Positions 35,735-45,166 of a DNA stretch of 48,156 bases are shown here, in pieces. The DNA lies in NCBI RefSeq assembly GCF_001673365.1, contig NZ_LZLS01000155.1:1-48156 (forward strand), written 5' to 3'. A program made the position numbers and the translations under genes. The notes under the pieces are model-generated. The model worked only from the letters and a program-made list of their open reading frames with translations, made no database searches and was not told the origin of the DNA. Numbering within the stretch: position 1 is the first letter of the stretch; each line of letters begins with the position of its first letter. Origin of the DNA: Mycobacterium asiaticum. Its GTDB lineage: Bacteria > Actinomycetota > Actinomycetes > Mycobacteriales > Mycobacteriaceae.

Positions 35735-37543
35735 GTGAGTCGTCAATGGTATGAGCATCCTTCGCTGATTCTGCAACTCAAGGCGCTGGCGGGTCTGCGC
35801 AATGACCTGCGCGACTACAACCTGTTCGAAGGTGACGGTATCCGGCCCAAGGAAGACTTGGGGGAACCCACCGAAGAGGTCAAGCGTGCGCGCACCCCGG
35901 ACGGCACCTTTAACGATCTGTCCGACCCGTGGATGGGTTCGAGAGGCTCGGGTTTCGGCCGTAACGTCCCGTTGACCAAGACCGTCACCGACACCAGACG
36001 ACTGCTGGAGCCCGACCCGCGAGTGATCAGTCGGAGGCTGATGGCTCGCGACGAATTCAAGCCGGCCGGCATCATCAACGCGTTGGCCGCCGCGTGGCTG
36101 CAGTTTGAGAATCACAACTGGTTCTTCCACGGCGACGGCCTGGCGGACAAGAACATCGAAATTCCGCTGCGCAAGGGTGACGACTTCCCGGAGAATCCGA
36201 TGCGGATCCGGTGCACCATCCCGCCGCGCGGCGAAATCGTCGACGGCTGTCCGGCCCCAGTGTTCAACAACGTCGAAACCCACTGGTGGGACGGATCGCA
36301 GATCTACGGCAGCGGCAAGGATCGGCAGTCGGAGGTGCGTACTTTCGTCGACGGCAAGGTCAAAGTCGGCGACGACGGCAGGCTGCCCAAGAGTGAAATC
36401 CCCGGCATCGATCTGACTGGCATGCGGGAGAACTGGTGGGTCGGTGTCGGGATCTTGCACACCCTGTTCGCCCGCGAGCACAACGCGGTTTGCGACGCAT
36501 TGAAGAAGGCCTACCCGAGCCTGGACGATCAACGACTTTTCGAACTCGGCGTGCTGGTGATCTCGGCATTGATCGCCAAGATCCACACCGTCGAGTGGAC
36601 GACTTGCGTGTTGCGCCACCCGGCGCTGCAGATCGGTATGAACGCCAATTGGTATGGCGCCCTTGGCGAGACGTTCCGCGACCGGATCGGCCGGGTGGGT
36701 GACAGCGAGGCGCTGTCGGGCATCATCGGTTCGCCGACCGATCACCATGCCGCGCCGTTCTCGCTGACCGAGGAGTTCGTCTCGGTCTACCGGATGCATC
36801 CGCTGATCCCCGACGACTGGAACTTCTTCTCGCTGGAATCCGGTGAGCACCTAGAGAAGCGCGACTTCACCGAGCTACAAGGACGTTTCACCCGAGACTT
36901 CATGGACCGCATGGAGATGGGGGACATGTGGTATTCGTTCGGACTGGCCAGCGCCGGCGCGGTGTGCCTGCACAATTATCCGAACGCACTGCGCAAGTTG
37001 ACTCGGGTGGACGGGCAGGTCACCGACCTGGCCACCCTGGACATCGTGCGCGACCGGGAGCGCGGGGTACCGCGGTACAACGACTTTCGTGAAGCATTGC
37101 GGATGCCGCGGCGCAAGAGTATCGACGAAATCACCCCGAACAAGCAGTGGGCCAAGGAGATCAGCGAGGTTTACAACGGCGATGTCGACGCGGTGGACCT
37201 GCAGATCGGGATGCAAGCCGAGCAGCCGCCGAAGGGTTTCGGCTTTTCCGATACGGCTTTTCGCATCTTCATTCTGATGGCATCGCGGCGGCTGAAGAGC
37301 GACAGGTTCTTCACCAAGGACTTCACGCCGGACACCTACACCCAGGTCGGATACGACTGGGTGAACCACACCAGCATGAAAGACGTACTGCTGCGCCACT
37401 ATCCCGAGTTGGAGCCGGTGATCGGCGATGCCGAGCGCATCTTCGCGCCGTGGCCCAAACTGGGTGCGCCCGCAGAGGGCAAGAAGCGGCGGGTGGTTCA
37501 GCTCGCCGACACGGTGCGTGCCTACATCCCGTGGGGGTCCTGA
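35735..37543 (+). CDS. Haem peroxidase-family fatty-acid dioxygenase (alpha-DOX/COX-like)
   Basis: A 602-residue member of the animal haem peroxidase superfamily. Distal His127 lies in QFENHNWFFH, proximal His355 in VYRMHPLIPD, and the radical-forming Tyr352 is three residues before the proximal His, as Tyr385/His388 are in cyclooxygenase. TEEFVSVYRMH closely matches plant alpha-dioxygenases. The protein is therefore more likely to oxygenate a fatty acid than to be a simple peroxidase. I chose the GTG at 35735 for its GGTGG site; a GTG at 35726 is possible. A P450 gene follows after four bases. Confidence 0.88.
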   Translation: MSRQWYEHPSLILQLKALAGLRNDLRDYNLFEGDGIRPKEDLGEPTEEVKRARTPDGTFNDLSDPWMGSRGSGFGRNVPLTKTVTDTRRLLEPDPRVISRRLMARDEFKPAGIINALAAAWLQFENHNWFFHGDGLADKNIEIPLRKGDDFPENPMRIRCTIPPRGEIVDGCPAPVFNNVETHWWDGSQIYGSGKDRQSEVRTFVDGKVKVGDDGRLPKSEIPGIDLTGMRENWWVGVGILHTLFAREHNAVCDALKKAYPSLDDQRLFELGVLVISALIAKIHTVEWTTCVLRHPALQIGMNANWYGALGETFRDRIGRVGDSEALSGIIGSPTDHHAAPFSLTEEFVSVYRMHPLIPDDWNFFSLESGEHLEKRDFTELQGRFTRDFMDRMEMGDMWYSFGLASAGAVCLHNYPNALRKLTRVDGQVTDLATLDIVRDRERGVPRYNDFREALRMPRRKSIDEITPNKQWAKEISEVYNGDVDAVDLQIGMQAEQPPKGFGFSDTAFRIFILMASRRLKSDRFFTKDFTPDTYTQVGYDWVNHTSMKDVLLRHYPELEPVIGDAERIFAPWPKLGAPAEGKKRRVVQLADTVRAYIPWGS

Positions 37544-37547
37544 GCCC

Positions 37548-38855
37548 GTGCCAGAGGACTTCAAACACGCCTCCACTTTGGAGGGCGTCAGGTTCACCGC
37601 CCAGATCGCGGTTCCCGGCGTTCTGCTGGGGCTGTTCAACAAGAGGGCGTTGCCCAGTCGGATCGCCTCCACCGTGGGCGCGGACTATCTCGGCTACCGG
37701 CTGGTCGACGGAATGGTAAGCAGCTATGGGCCGGGACCGTTTTACGTGCGCGTCGCCCGCGACGAGGCGCTGTTGATACATCACCCCGACGACCTGCAGT
37801 TCGTGCTGGGCGGCTCGCCCGACCCCTTCGCCTCCGACCCGGAAGCAAAACGCAAGGGCATGAAGGCTTTTCAGCCCGATGGTCTGACGATATCGAGGGG
37901 CCGGGCCTGGGAAGAACGGCGTAAGTTCGCCGAAGCTGTACTGGACACCGGCAAGCCGATGCACCGTCTCGCGCAACCTTTCGTCGACATCGCGGCGGAT
38001 ACCGCCGCTGAACTGGCCGGCGACACGATCACGTGGCCCACGGCCAACAAGGCCTTTCAGAAGTTGACGCGACGCGTGCTGTTCGGCGAGGCGGCTGCCG
38101 ACGACGAGGGACTGACCGACCAACTCGGTGAACTGATGTCGGCGGGTAACAAAATGCCGGACGAGCCCGCCCCGCAGTACGCCGAGTTCGTCGCCCGAAT
38201 TGGTTCCTACCTCACCGATCCCGCCGAGAACAGTCTTGCCGCGCTGGTCTCGCAGGCTCCCGACCCGGGTTCGGCGCCACCCGGCCAGTTTGTGCACTGG
38301 ATGTTCGCAATGGGAGATACGCTGGCGGCCAACGTATTTCGCACTCTCGGGGTGTTGTCCAGCCACGGCGAGCAGCTGCACGAAGTGAAAACTGCGCTGG
38401 CCGATGCCGACCTTGGATCCGCTGCCGGGATCGCGAAACTGGATTACCTGGCCGGATGCCTCTTCGAGAGCATGCGGCTGTGGCCGACCACGGCGTTGTT
38501 CGGCCGGGTCACCACCCGGGAAGTCGAATTCCCGAACGGTGCCGTGTTGCCCAAAGGGCAGCAGGTGCTGATCTACAACGTCTTCAATCATCGCAACCGG
38601 CACCGCATCTCTTATGCGGACCGCTTCTCACCGGGGGAGTGGGTCAGCGGAGACGCGGGAGCGGACTGGTCGTTCAACTTCTTCAGCCACGGTCCGCAGG
38701 TCTGCCCGGGGGCGGAGCTGTCGATGCTGCTGGGTCAAGCGGTGCTGGCACAGCTGATCGAAGCTGGGGTCACAAACGGTTCGGGCCATCGGTTGAACCC
38801 AAGCAAGTCGCTACCGCACGGCTACGACCTGTACAGCTTCAGCGTGTCGCGGTAA
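37548..38855 (+). CDS. Cytochrome P450 partner of the dioxygenase
   Basis: A P450 of 435 residues. The haem loop is FFSHGPQVCPGAE with axial Cys386, and Glu307/Arg310 form the ExxR pair. The I-helix region FAMGDTLAAN (253-262) departs from the usual AGxDTT and has an Asn at 262, as in P450s that rearrange fatty-acid hydroperoxides (CYP74, Ppo). It starts at GTG four bases after the dioxygenase stop, so the genes form one operon. Its 3' end overlaps the convergent methyltransferase by 17 bases. A hydroperoxide-converting role is inference. Confidence 0.87.
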   Translation: MPEDFKHASTLEGVRFTAQIAVPGVLLGLFNKRALPSRIASTVGADYLGYRLVDGMVSSYGPGPFYVRVARDEALLIHHPDDLQFVLGGSPDPFASDPEAKRKGMKAFQPDGLTISRGRAWEERRKFAEAVLDTGKPMHRLAQPFVDIAADTAAELAGDTITWPTANKAFQKLTRRVLFGEAAADDEGLTDQLGELMSAGNKMPDEPAPQYAEFVARIGSYLTDPAENSLAALVSQAPDPGSAPPGQFVHWMFAMGDTLAANVFRTLGVLSSHGEQLHEVKTALADADLGSAAGIAKLDYLAGCLFESMRLWPTTALFGRVTTREVEFPNGAVLPKGQQVLIYNVFNHRNRHRISYADRFSPGEWVSGDAGADWSFNFFSHGPQVCPGAELSMLLGQAVLAQLIEAGVTNGSGHRLNPSKSLPHGYDLYSFSVSR

Positions 38856-39762
38856 CGGTGACGATGCTGCGCAGCTGATCCATTTCGGGCTCGTCGGGAA
38901 AGGTGCGCCCGTACTCGGCGAAGTACTCCCACCGCGGCCGGGTGGTGATCCGCCAACCGTGCTCGCTGAGATAGTCCACCACGTTGTTGCGCTCGCCTTG
39001 ATAGAACAAGCTTGACAAGTCGAGGTCGCAGCCCAAGTTGGCCCAACGTTGGTTGAACTGCTGCGCGCGTTCGGTCACTGCCTCGCCTGAATCCAGGTGG
39101 TACTCGGTGGCGATCCGGCTTCCGGGACCGCTGAGCGCGGTGATGTGGTCGAACAACCGGTCCTGCGCCTCGGGCGGCAGGTACATCAAGAGGCCCTCGG
39201 CACTCCACGCGGTTGCCCTCGACGGATCAAACCCGTTGCGGCGCAAAGCTTCCGGCCAGTCGTCGCGCAGGTCGACGCTGACCGCCTTGCGGTGCGCCGA
39301 CGGAGTGGCACCCAGTGCCGACATGGCTTGGTTCTTGAACGCAATGACCTCGGGCTGGTCGACCTCGTAGACAACCGTTCCGCGCGGCCAAGACAGCCGG
39401 TAGCTGCGCGCGTCCAGACCCGCGGCCAGAATCACCGCTTGCGCGACGCCGTTACGGGTGGCATCGAGAAAGAACTCATCGAAGAAGCGGGTGCGGACCG
39501 CGATTGAGTCGGTCTCCAACTGCAGGTCGCGCCCGTCGGCTGCCTCGGACTCCGTGGGCGGCAGCTCGCCGTCGATCAGTCGGGTGAAGAAATCCAGCCC
39601 GACGGCTCGCACCAGGGGCGCCGCGAACGGGTCGTCGATGATCGCGTTGTCCTGCTTGCTGGCCACGGCACGGGCGGCGGCAACCATCGTCGCGGTCGCG
39701 CCGACACTGGTGGCCAGGTCCCAGGAGTCTCCGGCGGATCGCTGTGACTCGGTCGCGGGCAT
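38839..39762 (-). CDS. SAM-dependent methyltransferase, LCM type (copy A)
   Basis: A 307-residue member of the PF04072 family, starting MPATESQRSAGDSWDLATS. It contains [30 protein letters not shown] and [16 protein letters not shown]. It is two bases downstream of copy B, from which it is probably translated, and converges on the P450 gene. Substrate unknown; the carboxyl-methylating ancestry makes an acid product of the neighbouring oxygenase operon conceivable, but that is speculation. Confidence 0.88.
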   Translation of the reverse strand: MPATESQRSAGDSWDLATSVGATATMVAAARAVASKQDNAIIDDPFAAPLVRAVGLDFFTRLIDGELPPTESEAADGRDLQLETDSIAVRTRFFDEFFLDATRNGVAQAVILAAGLDARSYRLSWPRGTVVYEVDQPEVIAFKNQAMSALGATPSAHRKAVSVDLRDDWPEALRRNGFDPSRATAWSAEGLLMYLPPEAQDRLFDHITALSGPGSRIATEYHLDSGEAVTERAQQFNQRWANLGCDLDLSSLFYQGERNNVVDYLSEHGWRITTRPRWEYFAEYGRTFPDEPEMDQLRSIVTVTATR

Positions 39763-39764
39763 GG

Positions 39765-40709
39765 TCAGAGCCGTTCAGCGCTGAGATAGACCACTTCGCC
39801 GAACGGGGCGTCGTCGCCGTCGGCCGGCACCAGCCCATGCTTGGCGAACAGGTCCGCGTTGCTCACGCTCGAGGTCAGCCAACCGTGCGCGGCCAGATAG
39901 GTGCCCGCGTCGATGCGATCGTCGAAATAGACCAGGCTGGCCATGTCGAAATCCAGCCCGTGACGGCTCCACCGCTCGTTCTGCAGGCGCATGCGATTGC
40001 GCAGTTCGTCCTCGTTCAGTTCATTGATGTCGAGCAGCCCTTCGGCGGCGAATCGGCTGCCCGGCGGGCTCTGCTCGGTGATCTGATCGAGCAGCCGGTC
40101 CTGGGCCTCGGCCGGCAGATAACCAAGCAGTCCTTCAGCGATCCAGGCGGTGCGCTGGGCGGGATCGAACCCTGCCGCACGCAGCGCCGCAGGCCAGTCC
40201 TCCCGCAGATCGACCGCCACCGTGCGTCGCTCGGCGGTTGGCTGGGCGCTCAACCCGGACAGCGTCGCGGTCTTGAACTCGATCACCTGCGGCTGATCGA
40301 CCTCGAACACCGTGGTGCCGGCCGGCCACGGCAAGCGGTAGGCGCGCGAGTCCAGGCCCGCTGCCAGAATTACGGCCTGTCGGATGCCGGACTCGGTGGC
40401 GGCACCGAAGAAGTCGTCGAAGAACCTGGTGCGGACGGCCATCGCGTTGGCGAAATGCACTGTTCCGGTTGCGGTTTCCTCGTCGAGGTCGGTCAAATCC
40501 AGCTCGCCGCTGGCCAGCCGGGAGAAGAAGTCGACGCCCACCGCGCGGACCAGCGGTTCGGCGAAGGAGTCGGTGGCCACCGCACCCGCGCCTTGTGGGT
40601 CCCGCGCCGCAACGGCACGGGCCGCCGCGACCATGGTGGCCGTTAAACCCACACTGGACGCCAGGTCCCACGTGTCGCCCTCGAACCGCGCGCTACCCAT
40701 CTGGGTCAT
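39765..40709 (-). CDS. SAM-dependent methyltransferase, LCM type (copy B)
   Basis: A 314-residue member of the same family, with [29 protein letters not shown] and [13 protein letters not shown]. Its ATG at 40709 has GGGAG (minus strand, 40721-40717) seven bases upstream; a second ATG lies three codons on. It is the first gene of a two-gene minus-strand operon and similar to copy A and the gene at 23653-24567. M. tuberculosis has related Rv0726c and Rv0731c. Confidence 0.88.
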   Translation of the reverse strand: MTQMGSARFEGDTWDLASSVGLTATMVAAARAVAARDPQGAGAVATDSFAEPLVRAVGVDFFSRLASGELDLTDLDEETATGTVHFANAMAVRTRFFDDFFGAATESGIRQAVILAAGLDSRAYRLPWPAGTTVFEVDQPQVIEFKTATLSGLSAQPTAERRTVAVDLREDWPAALRAAGFDPAQRTAWIAEGLLGYLPAEAQDRLLDQITEQSPPGSRFAAEGLLDINELNEDELRNRMRLQNERWSRHGLDFDMASLVYFDDRIDAGTYLAAHGWLTSSVSNADLFAKHGLVPADGDDAPFGEVVYLSAERL

Positions 40710-40734
40710 TCATGTGCTCCCGATAGTGTGATCT

Positions 40735-40753
40735 GTTATTTAGCAAATATAAC
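40735..40753. promoter_or_regulatory. AT-rich inverted repeat upstream of copy B
   Basis: GTTATTT (40735-40741) and ATATAAC (40747-40753) form an imperfect inverted repeat (six of seven pairs) around AGCAA. It is an unusually AT-rich patch for this genome and lies just upstream of the methyltransferase ribosome-binding site and in the shared region with secY. It may be a regulator site or the -10 region of the minus-strand operon. Confidence 0.35.
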
Positions 40754-41007
40754 GAGCTACCCAGACTGTACGCCTCTACCGACGGCCGCTCGCGACGAAG
40801 GAATCGCCACCCTGACAGGGTTGGCCCGCTCCAACTGTTAGTCTCGTACACGGTTTGACGCGCCTAGATCTACTGGCGGCCATACATCCTGGCCTGCTGG
40901 TGTTGGTCGCGCGACGCGAGACGACCCAGGAATGACCACGAAATTGGACCCAGCCGGCGACCCCGGTTGGCATGCCGCGACCAGAGTTCGGCTGCGCAGG
41001 AGGAAGA

Positions 41008-42336
41008 GTGCTTTCGGCTTTCATCTCATCGCTGCGAACAGTCGACCTGAGACGGAAGATCCTTTTCACGCTGGGCATTGTCGTGCTGTACCGCGTCGGC
41101 GCCGCGCTTCCGTCGCCCGGCGTGAACTTCCCCAACGTGCAGCAGTGCATTAAAGAGGCCAGCGGTGGACAAGCCGGACAGATCTACTCGCTGATCAACC
41201 TGTTCTCCGGCGGTGCGTTGCTGAAGCTGACGGTATTCGCAGTTGGCGTGATGCCCTACATCACCGCGAGCATCATCGTGCAGCTGCTCACGGTGGTCAT
41301 CCCACGCTTCGAGGAACTGCGAAAAGAAGGTCAAGCGGGCCAGGCGAAGATGACGCAGTACACGCGTTACCTGGCGATCGCGCTGGCCGTCCTGCAGGCC
41401 ACCAGCATCGTGGCGCTGGCCGCCAACGGCGGGTTACTGCAGGGGTGCACCAAGGAGATTCTGTTCGACCAGAGCATCTTCTCCGAGATCGTCATCGTGC
41501 TGGTGATGACGGCCGGGGCCGCGCTGGTGATGTGGATGGGTGAGCTGATCACCGAACGCGGCATCGGCAACGGTATGTCGTTGCTGATTTTCGTCGGTAT
41601 TGCGGCCCGCATCCCGGCGGAAGGAAACCAGATTCTGCAGAGTCGCGGCGGGATGATCTTCACCGCTGTGCTCGCGGCGGCGTTGCTCATCATCGTCGGT
41701 GTGGTGTTCGTCGAGCAGGGGCAGCGGCGCATCCCGGTCCAGTACGCCAAGCGCATGGTGGGCCGCCGGATGTACGGCGGAACCTCTACGTACCTGCCGC
41801 TGAAGGTCAACCAGGCCGGCGTCATCCCGGTGATCTTCGCCTCTTCGCTGATCTACATCCCCAACCTGATCACCCAGTTGGTCAACAGCGGCAGCGGCGG
41901 CGGTGCGGGCCACGGCTGGTGGGCCAAATTCGTCGGAAGCTATCTGTCGGACCCAAGCAACGCGGTATATATCGCCATCTATTTCGGCCTGATCATCTTT
42001 TTCACGTACTTCTACGTGTCGATCACGTTCAATCCCGACGAGCGTGCCGACGAAATGAAGAAGTTCGGCGGCTTCATTCCCGGCATTCGCCCCGGCCGCC
42101 CGACCGCCGATTATCTGCGCTTTGTGCTGAGTCGCATTACCCTTCCGGGCTCGATCTACCTCGGTGTTATCTCGGTGCTGCCAAATGTCTTTTTGCAGAT
42201 GGGCAACAGCGGCGGGATCCAGAATCTACCCTTCGGGGGGACCGCGGTGCTGATCATGATTGGCGTCGGGTTGGATACGGTCAAACAGATCGAAAGTCAG
42301 CTCATGCAGCGCAACTATGAAGGGTTCCTCAAGTGA
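41008..42336 (+). CDS. secY: Preprotein translocase subunit SecY
   Basis: SecY is the channel of the Sec protein export machinery. The GTG at 41008 ([16 protein letters not shown]) is preceded by AGGAGGA and gives 442 residues, matching the mycobacterial length of about 441. An upstream ATG at 40972 is not supported. Conserved sites include [34 protein letters not shown] and [13 protein letters not shown]. Ten membrane segments are expected. It overlaps adk by four bases (GTGA), as the first of secY-adk-mapA. Confidence 0.98.
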   Translation: MLSAFISSLRTVDLRRKILFTLGIVVLYRVGAALPSPGVNFPNVQQCIKEASGGQAGQIYSLINLFSGGALLKLTVFAVGVMPYITASIIVQLLTVVIPRFEELRKEGQAGQAKMTQYTRYLAIALAVLQATSIVALAANGGLLQGCTKEILFDQSIFSEIVIVLVMTAGAALVMWMGELITERGIGNGMSLLIFVGIAARIPAEGNQILQSRGGMIFTAVLAAALLIIVGVVFVEQGQRRIPVQYAKRMVGRRMYGGTSTYLPLKVNQAGVIPVIFASSLIYIPNLITQLVNSGSGGGAGHGWWAKFVGSYLSDPSNAVYIAIYFGLIIFFTYFYVSITFNPDERADEMKKFGGFIPGIRPGRPTADYLRFVLSRITLPGSIYLGVISVLPNVFLQMGNSGGIQNLPFGGTAVLIMIGVGLDTVKQIESQLMQRNYEGFLK

Positions 42337-42878
42337 GAGTGGTACTGCTGGGCCCGCCGGGCGCGGGCAAGGGCACCCAGGCCGAAAAGCTGGCCGAGAA
42401 ACTCGGAATCCCGCACATCTCCACCGGAGAACTCTTTCGCAGCAACATTCAGGACGGCACCAAGCTCGGCGTAGAGGCCAAGCGCTACCTGGACGCCGGC
42501 GACTTGGTGCCATCGGAGTTGACCAACCAACTCGTCGACGATCGGCTCGATGACGCCGACGTCGCCAACGGCTTCATTCTCGACGGCTATCCGCGATCGG
42601 TCGAACAGGCCAAGGCACTGCATGACATGCTGCAGCGGCGCGGCACCGACCTGGACGCGGTGGTCGAGTTCCGCGTCTCCGACGACGAACTGCTGACCCG
42701 GCTCAAGGGCCGTGGCCGCGCCGACGACACCGAGGAAATCATCCTCAACCGGATGAAGGTGTATCGGGGCGAGACCGCCCCGCTGCTGGACTACTACCAG
42801 GACGAGCTGAAGACCGTCGACGCCGTCGGCAGCCTGGATGAGGTGTTCGCTCGCGCGTTGCAAGCCCTCGGGAAGTAG
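42333..42878 (+). CDS. adk: Adenylate kinase
   Basis: Adk interconverts AMP, ADP and ATP. The 181-residue product is short, as in other mycobacteria, with a small LID instead of a zinc-bearing one. The P-loop [10 protein letters not shown] is near the start, the AMP-binding part has [10 protein letters not shown], and [13 protein letters not shown] is typical. The GTG start overlaps the secY stop; mapA begins two bases after its stop. Confidence 0.98.
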   Translation: MRVVLLGPPGAGKGTQAEKLAEKLGIPHISTGELFRSNIQDGTKLGVEAKRYLDAGDLVPSELTNQLVDDRLDDADVANGFILDGYPRSVEQAKALHDMLQRRGTDLDAVVEFRVSDDELLTRLKGRGRADDTEEIILNRMKVYRGETAPLLDYYQDELKTVDAVGSLDEVFARALQALGK

Positions 42879-42880
42879 CC

Positions 42881-43678
42881 GTGGGCGCCCTGGCGCGGTT
42901 GCGGGGCCGCAGGGTCGTGCCGCAGCGCACAGCGGGTGAGCTCGATGCCATGGCCGCGGCCGGCGCTGTCGTCGCGGCCGCGCTGCAGGCAGTCCGAACG
43001 GCTGCGGTTGCCGGGGTATCCACGCTGGCCCTCGACGAAATCGCGGAGTCGGTGATCCGCGAGGCCGGCGCTGTGCCGTCTTTCCTCGGCTACCACGGCT
43101 ACCCGGCTTCGATCTGCGCATCGGTCAACGACCGCGTCGTGCACGGCATCCCGTCCGCCGCCGAAGTGCTCATGCCCGGCGACTTGGTCTCGATCGACTG
43201 CGGCGCAGTGCTCGACGGCTGGCACGGGGACGCGGCCGTCACGTTCGGAATCGGCAGTCTCATTCCCGCCGACGAAGCGTTGTCGCAGGCCACCAGGGAA
43301 TCGCTGGAGGCCGGAATCGCTGCCATGGTGATCGGCAACCGGCTAAGCGACGTCTCCCATGCCATCGAGACCGGTACCCACGCCGCCGCAGCCCGCTATG
43401 ACCGTGCCTTCGGAATCGTCGAGGGATACGGCGGGCACGGCATCGGCCGGCAGATGCATATGGACCCGTTCTTGCCCAATGAAGGCTCCCCGGGCCGCGG
43501 TCCGCTGCTGGCGGCCGGTTCGGTGCTGGCCATCGAACCGATGCTGACGCTGGGGACGGGCAAGACCCGCGTTCTCGATGACCAGTGGACGGTTACCACC
43601 ACCGACGGATCACGCGCCGCGCACTGGGAGCACACTGTGGCTGTGACCGAGGAAGGTCCCCGCGTTCTCACGCGTTGA
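42881..43678 (+). CDS. mapA: Methionine aminopeptidase, type I
   Basis: MapA removes the initiator methionine. The 265-residue product has the pita-bread fold residues: His in [10 protein letters not shown], Asp pair in [17 protein letters not shown], His in [12 protein letters not shown], and Glu residues near AIEPMLTLG and [10 protein letters not shown] short N-terminal stretch ([16 protein letters not shown]) precedes the catalytic domain. GTG start two bases after adk. Last gene of the secY-adk-mapA unit. Confidence 0.96.
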   Translation: MGALARLRGRRVVPQRTAGELDAMAAAGAVVAAALQAVRTAAVAGVSTLALDEIAESVIREAGAVPSFLGYHGYPASICASVNDRVVHGIPSAAEVLMPGDLVSIDCGAVLDGWHGDAAVTFGIGSLIPADEALSQATRESLEAGIAAMVIGNRLSDVSHAIETGTHAAAARYDRAFGIVEGYGGHGIGRQMHMDPFLPNEGSPGRGPLLAAGSVLAIEPMLTLGTGKTRVLDDQWTVTTTDGSRAAHWEHTVAVTEEGPRVLTR

Positions 43679-43711
43679 GTCGGTGGGCGGGTCGGTGCCA
43701 TTTGTCGCCGG

Positions 43712-43740
43712 TGAACCGCACACCCGATCAGCTCGTGTTA
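43712..43740 (+). promoter_or_regulatory. SigL-type promoter upstream of sigL
   Basis: TGAACC (43712-43717) is followed, after 16 bases, by CGTGTTA (43734-43740). This matches the M. tuberculosis SigL consensus as I recall it (TGAACC, spacer, CGTgtt). The site lies 22 bases before the sigL GTG, with GGAGGTGAT as ribosome-binding site between. It predicts SigL-dependent autoregulation. Confidence 0.65.
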
Positions 43741-43758
43741 GTAGGCGGAGGTGATCAG

Positions 43759-44292
43759 GTGGCGCGTGTTGCCTCAAACGCGGCTGCCGAAGCCGCGCTG
43801 ATGACGGCGCTCTACGACGAGCATGCCGCCGTGTTGTGGCGTTACGCGTTGCGGTTGACAGGTGATGCCAGCCAAGCCGAGGACGTCGTCCAGGAAACGT
43901 TGCTACGGGCCTGGCAACATCCGGAAGTCGTCGGTGACACGGATCGGTCGGCGCGGGCCTGGCTGTTCACCGTCGCGCGCAACATGATCATCGACGATCG
44001 GCGCAGCGCGCGGTACCGCAACGTGGTGGGCTCGACCGACCAGGACGGGGCGCCGGAGCAGTCCACGCCGGACGAGGTCAATGCGGCCCTGGACCGGCTA
44101 CTGATCGCCGACGCGCTGACACAACTGTCCGGTGAGCACCGGGCGGTGATCGAACGGTCTTACTACCGCGGTTGGACCACCACGCAGATAGCAAAAGACC
44201 TGGGAATCGCAGAAGGGACCGTAAAGTCGCGGCTACACTACGCCGTCCGTGCTTTGCGGCTCACTCTGCAAGAACTTGGAGTTACCCGATGA
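43759..44292 (+). CDS. sigL: ECF RNA polymerase sigma factor SigL
   Basis: SigL is an extracytoplasmic-function sigma factor with 177 residues, as in M. tuberculosis. Region 2 (LYDEHAAVLWRYALRLTGD and AEDVVQETLLRAWQHPE) and region 4 (YYRGWTTTQIAKDLGIAEG with its helix-turn-helix) are clear. The GTG at 43759 follows a near-perfect GGAGGTGAT site. The anti-sigma gene rslA follows after 60 bases. In M. tuberculosis SigL controls cell-envelope and polyketide genes (recalled). Confidence 0.97.
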   Translation: MARVASNAAAEAALMTALYDEHAAVLWRYALRLTGDASQAEDVVQETLLRAWQHPEVVGDTDRSARAWLFTVARNMIIDDRRSARYRNVVGSTDQDGAPEQSTPDEVNAALDRLLIADALTQLSGEHRAVIERSYYRGWTTTQIAKDLGIAEGTVKSRLHYAVRALRLTLQELGVTR

Positions 44293-44352
44293 TCGCCAGC
44301 ATCCACGCGACCGTCGGCTCCGAATACGTGAGGGTGACAGGAGATGGATGAC

Positions 44353-45093
44353 ATGAGTACGCCGTTACGGGGTTCTCAACACGGGAGCTCTCCGCCGGAT
44401 GATGTGCACCCCTACGCCACCTGGGATGCCGCTTACGTCCTGGGGTCGCTGTCGGCGGCCGACCGTCGCGAATTCGAAACGCACCTGGCCGCGTGCGCGC
44501 CGTGCCGGCAAGCCGTCGCCGAACTCAGTGGTGTCCCGGCTCTTCTGTCCCAGTTGAGTGGTGACGACGTGGCCGCGATCGATGCGTCGGGTCGCGCACC
44601 GGAGTTGTCGCCGCAACTTTTGCCGTCGTTGTTGGAGACGGTGCGCTGGCGGCGCCGGCGCAACCGGATCGTCACCTGGGTAGCTTCGGTGGCAGCCGCG
44701 GTGGTGCTTGGTGTCGGTTTGCTGGTGGGCGTGCAGGGCTCGTTCGGATTGTTCGGGTCGCATTCACAGCCTGCGACCGTGGCGTCGGCGCAACCGATGT
44801 CACAGGTCGGCACTAAATTCTTGACCTCGACGGTTACGCTCAGCAGCCAGCACTGGGGCACCGTAATCGACTTGCAGTGCTACTGCCTGGCCCCACCGGA
44901 TGCTCACCACGACACGTTGGCAATGGTGGTGGTTGGTCGCGACGGCAGCCAGACCAGGCTGGCGACCTGGGTGGCCATCCCCGGCCATACCGCGAACCCG
45001 GCCGGCAGCATCTCCACGCCGATGGACCAGATCGCTTCGGTGCAAGTGGTTTCCGCCGACAACGGCCAGATTCTGTTGGAGCGTTCGCTGTAA
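44353..45093 (+). CDS. rslA: Anti-sigma-L factor RslA
   Basis: RslA is a membrane anti-sigma factor holding SigL. The cytoplasmic zinc-binding ZAS motif is at His44, Cys48 and Cys51 (THLAACAPC), and a membrane segment runs about residues 104-124. The external domain contains LQCYCLAPPDAHHDTLAMVV. I chose the ATG at 44353 because the AGGAG site directly abuts the ATG at 44344, which would leave no spacing. Release of SigL on zinc loss or oxidation is family knowledge. Confidence 0.95.
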   Translation: MSTPLRGSQHGSSPPDDVHPYATWDAAYVLGSLSAADRREFETHLAACAPCRQAVAELSGVPALLSQLSGDDVAAIDASGRAPELSPQLLPSLLETVRWRRRRNRIVTWVASVAAAVVLGVGLLVGVQGSFGLFGSHSQPATVASAQPMSQVGTKFLTSTVTLSSQHWGTVIDLQCYCLAPPDAHHDTLAMVVVGRDGSQTRLATWVAIPGHTANPAGSISTPMDQIASVQVVSADNGQILLERSL

Positions 45094-45166
45094 GTTGCTC
45101 GGGCCGCGGTTGCCCCGCCTGCCTGCCGCAGTGCTACCGGCAGTGACCAGTGCGGTAAGAAGGGGC

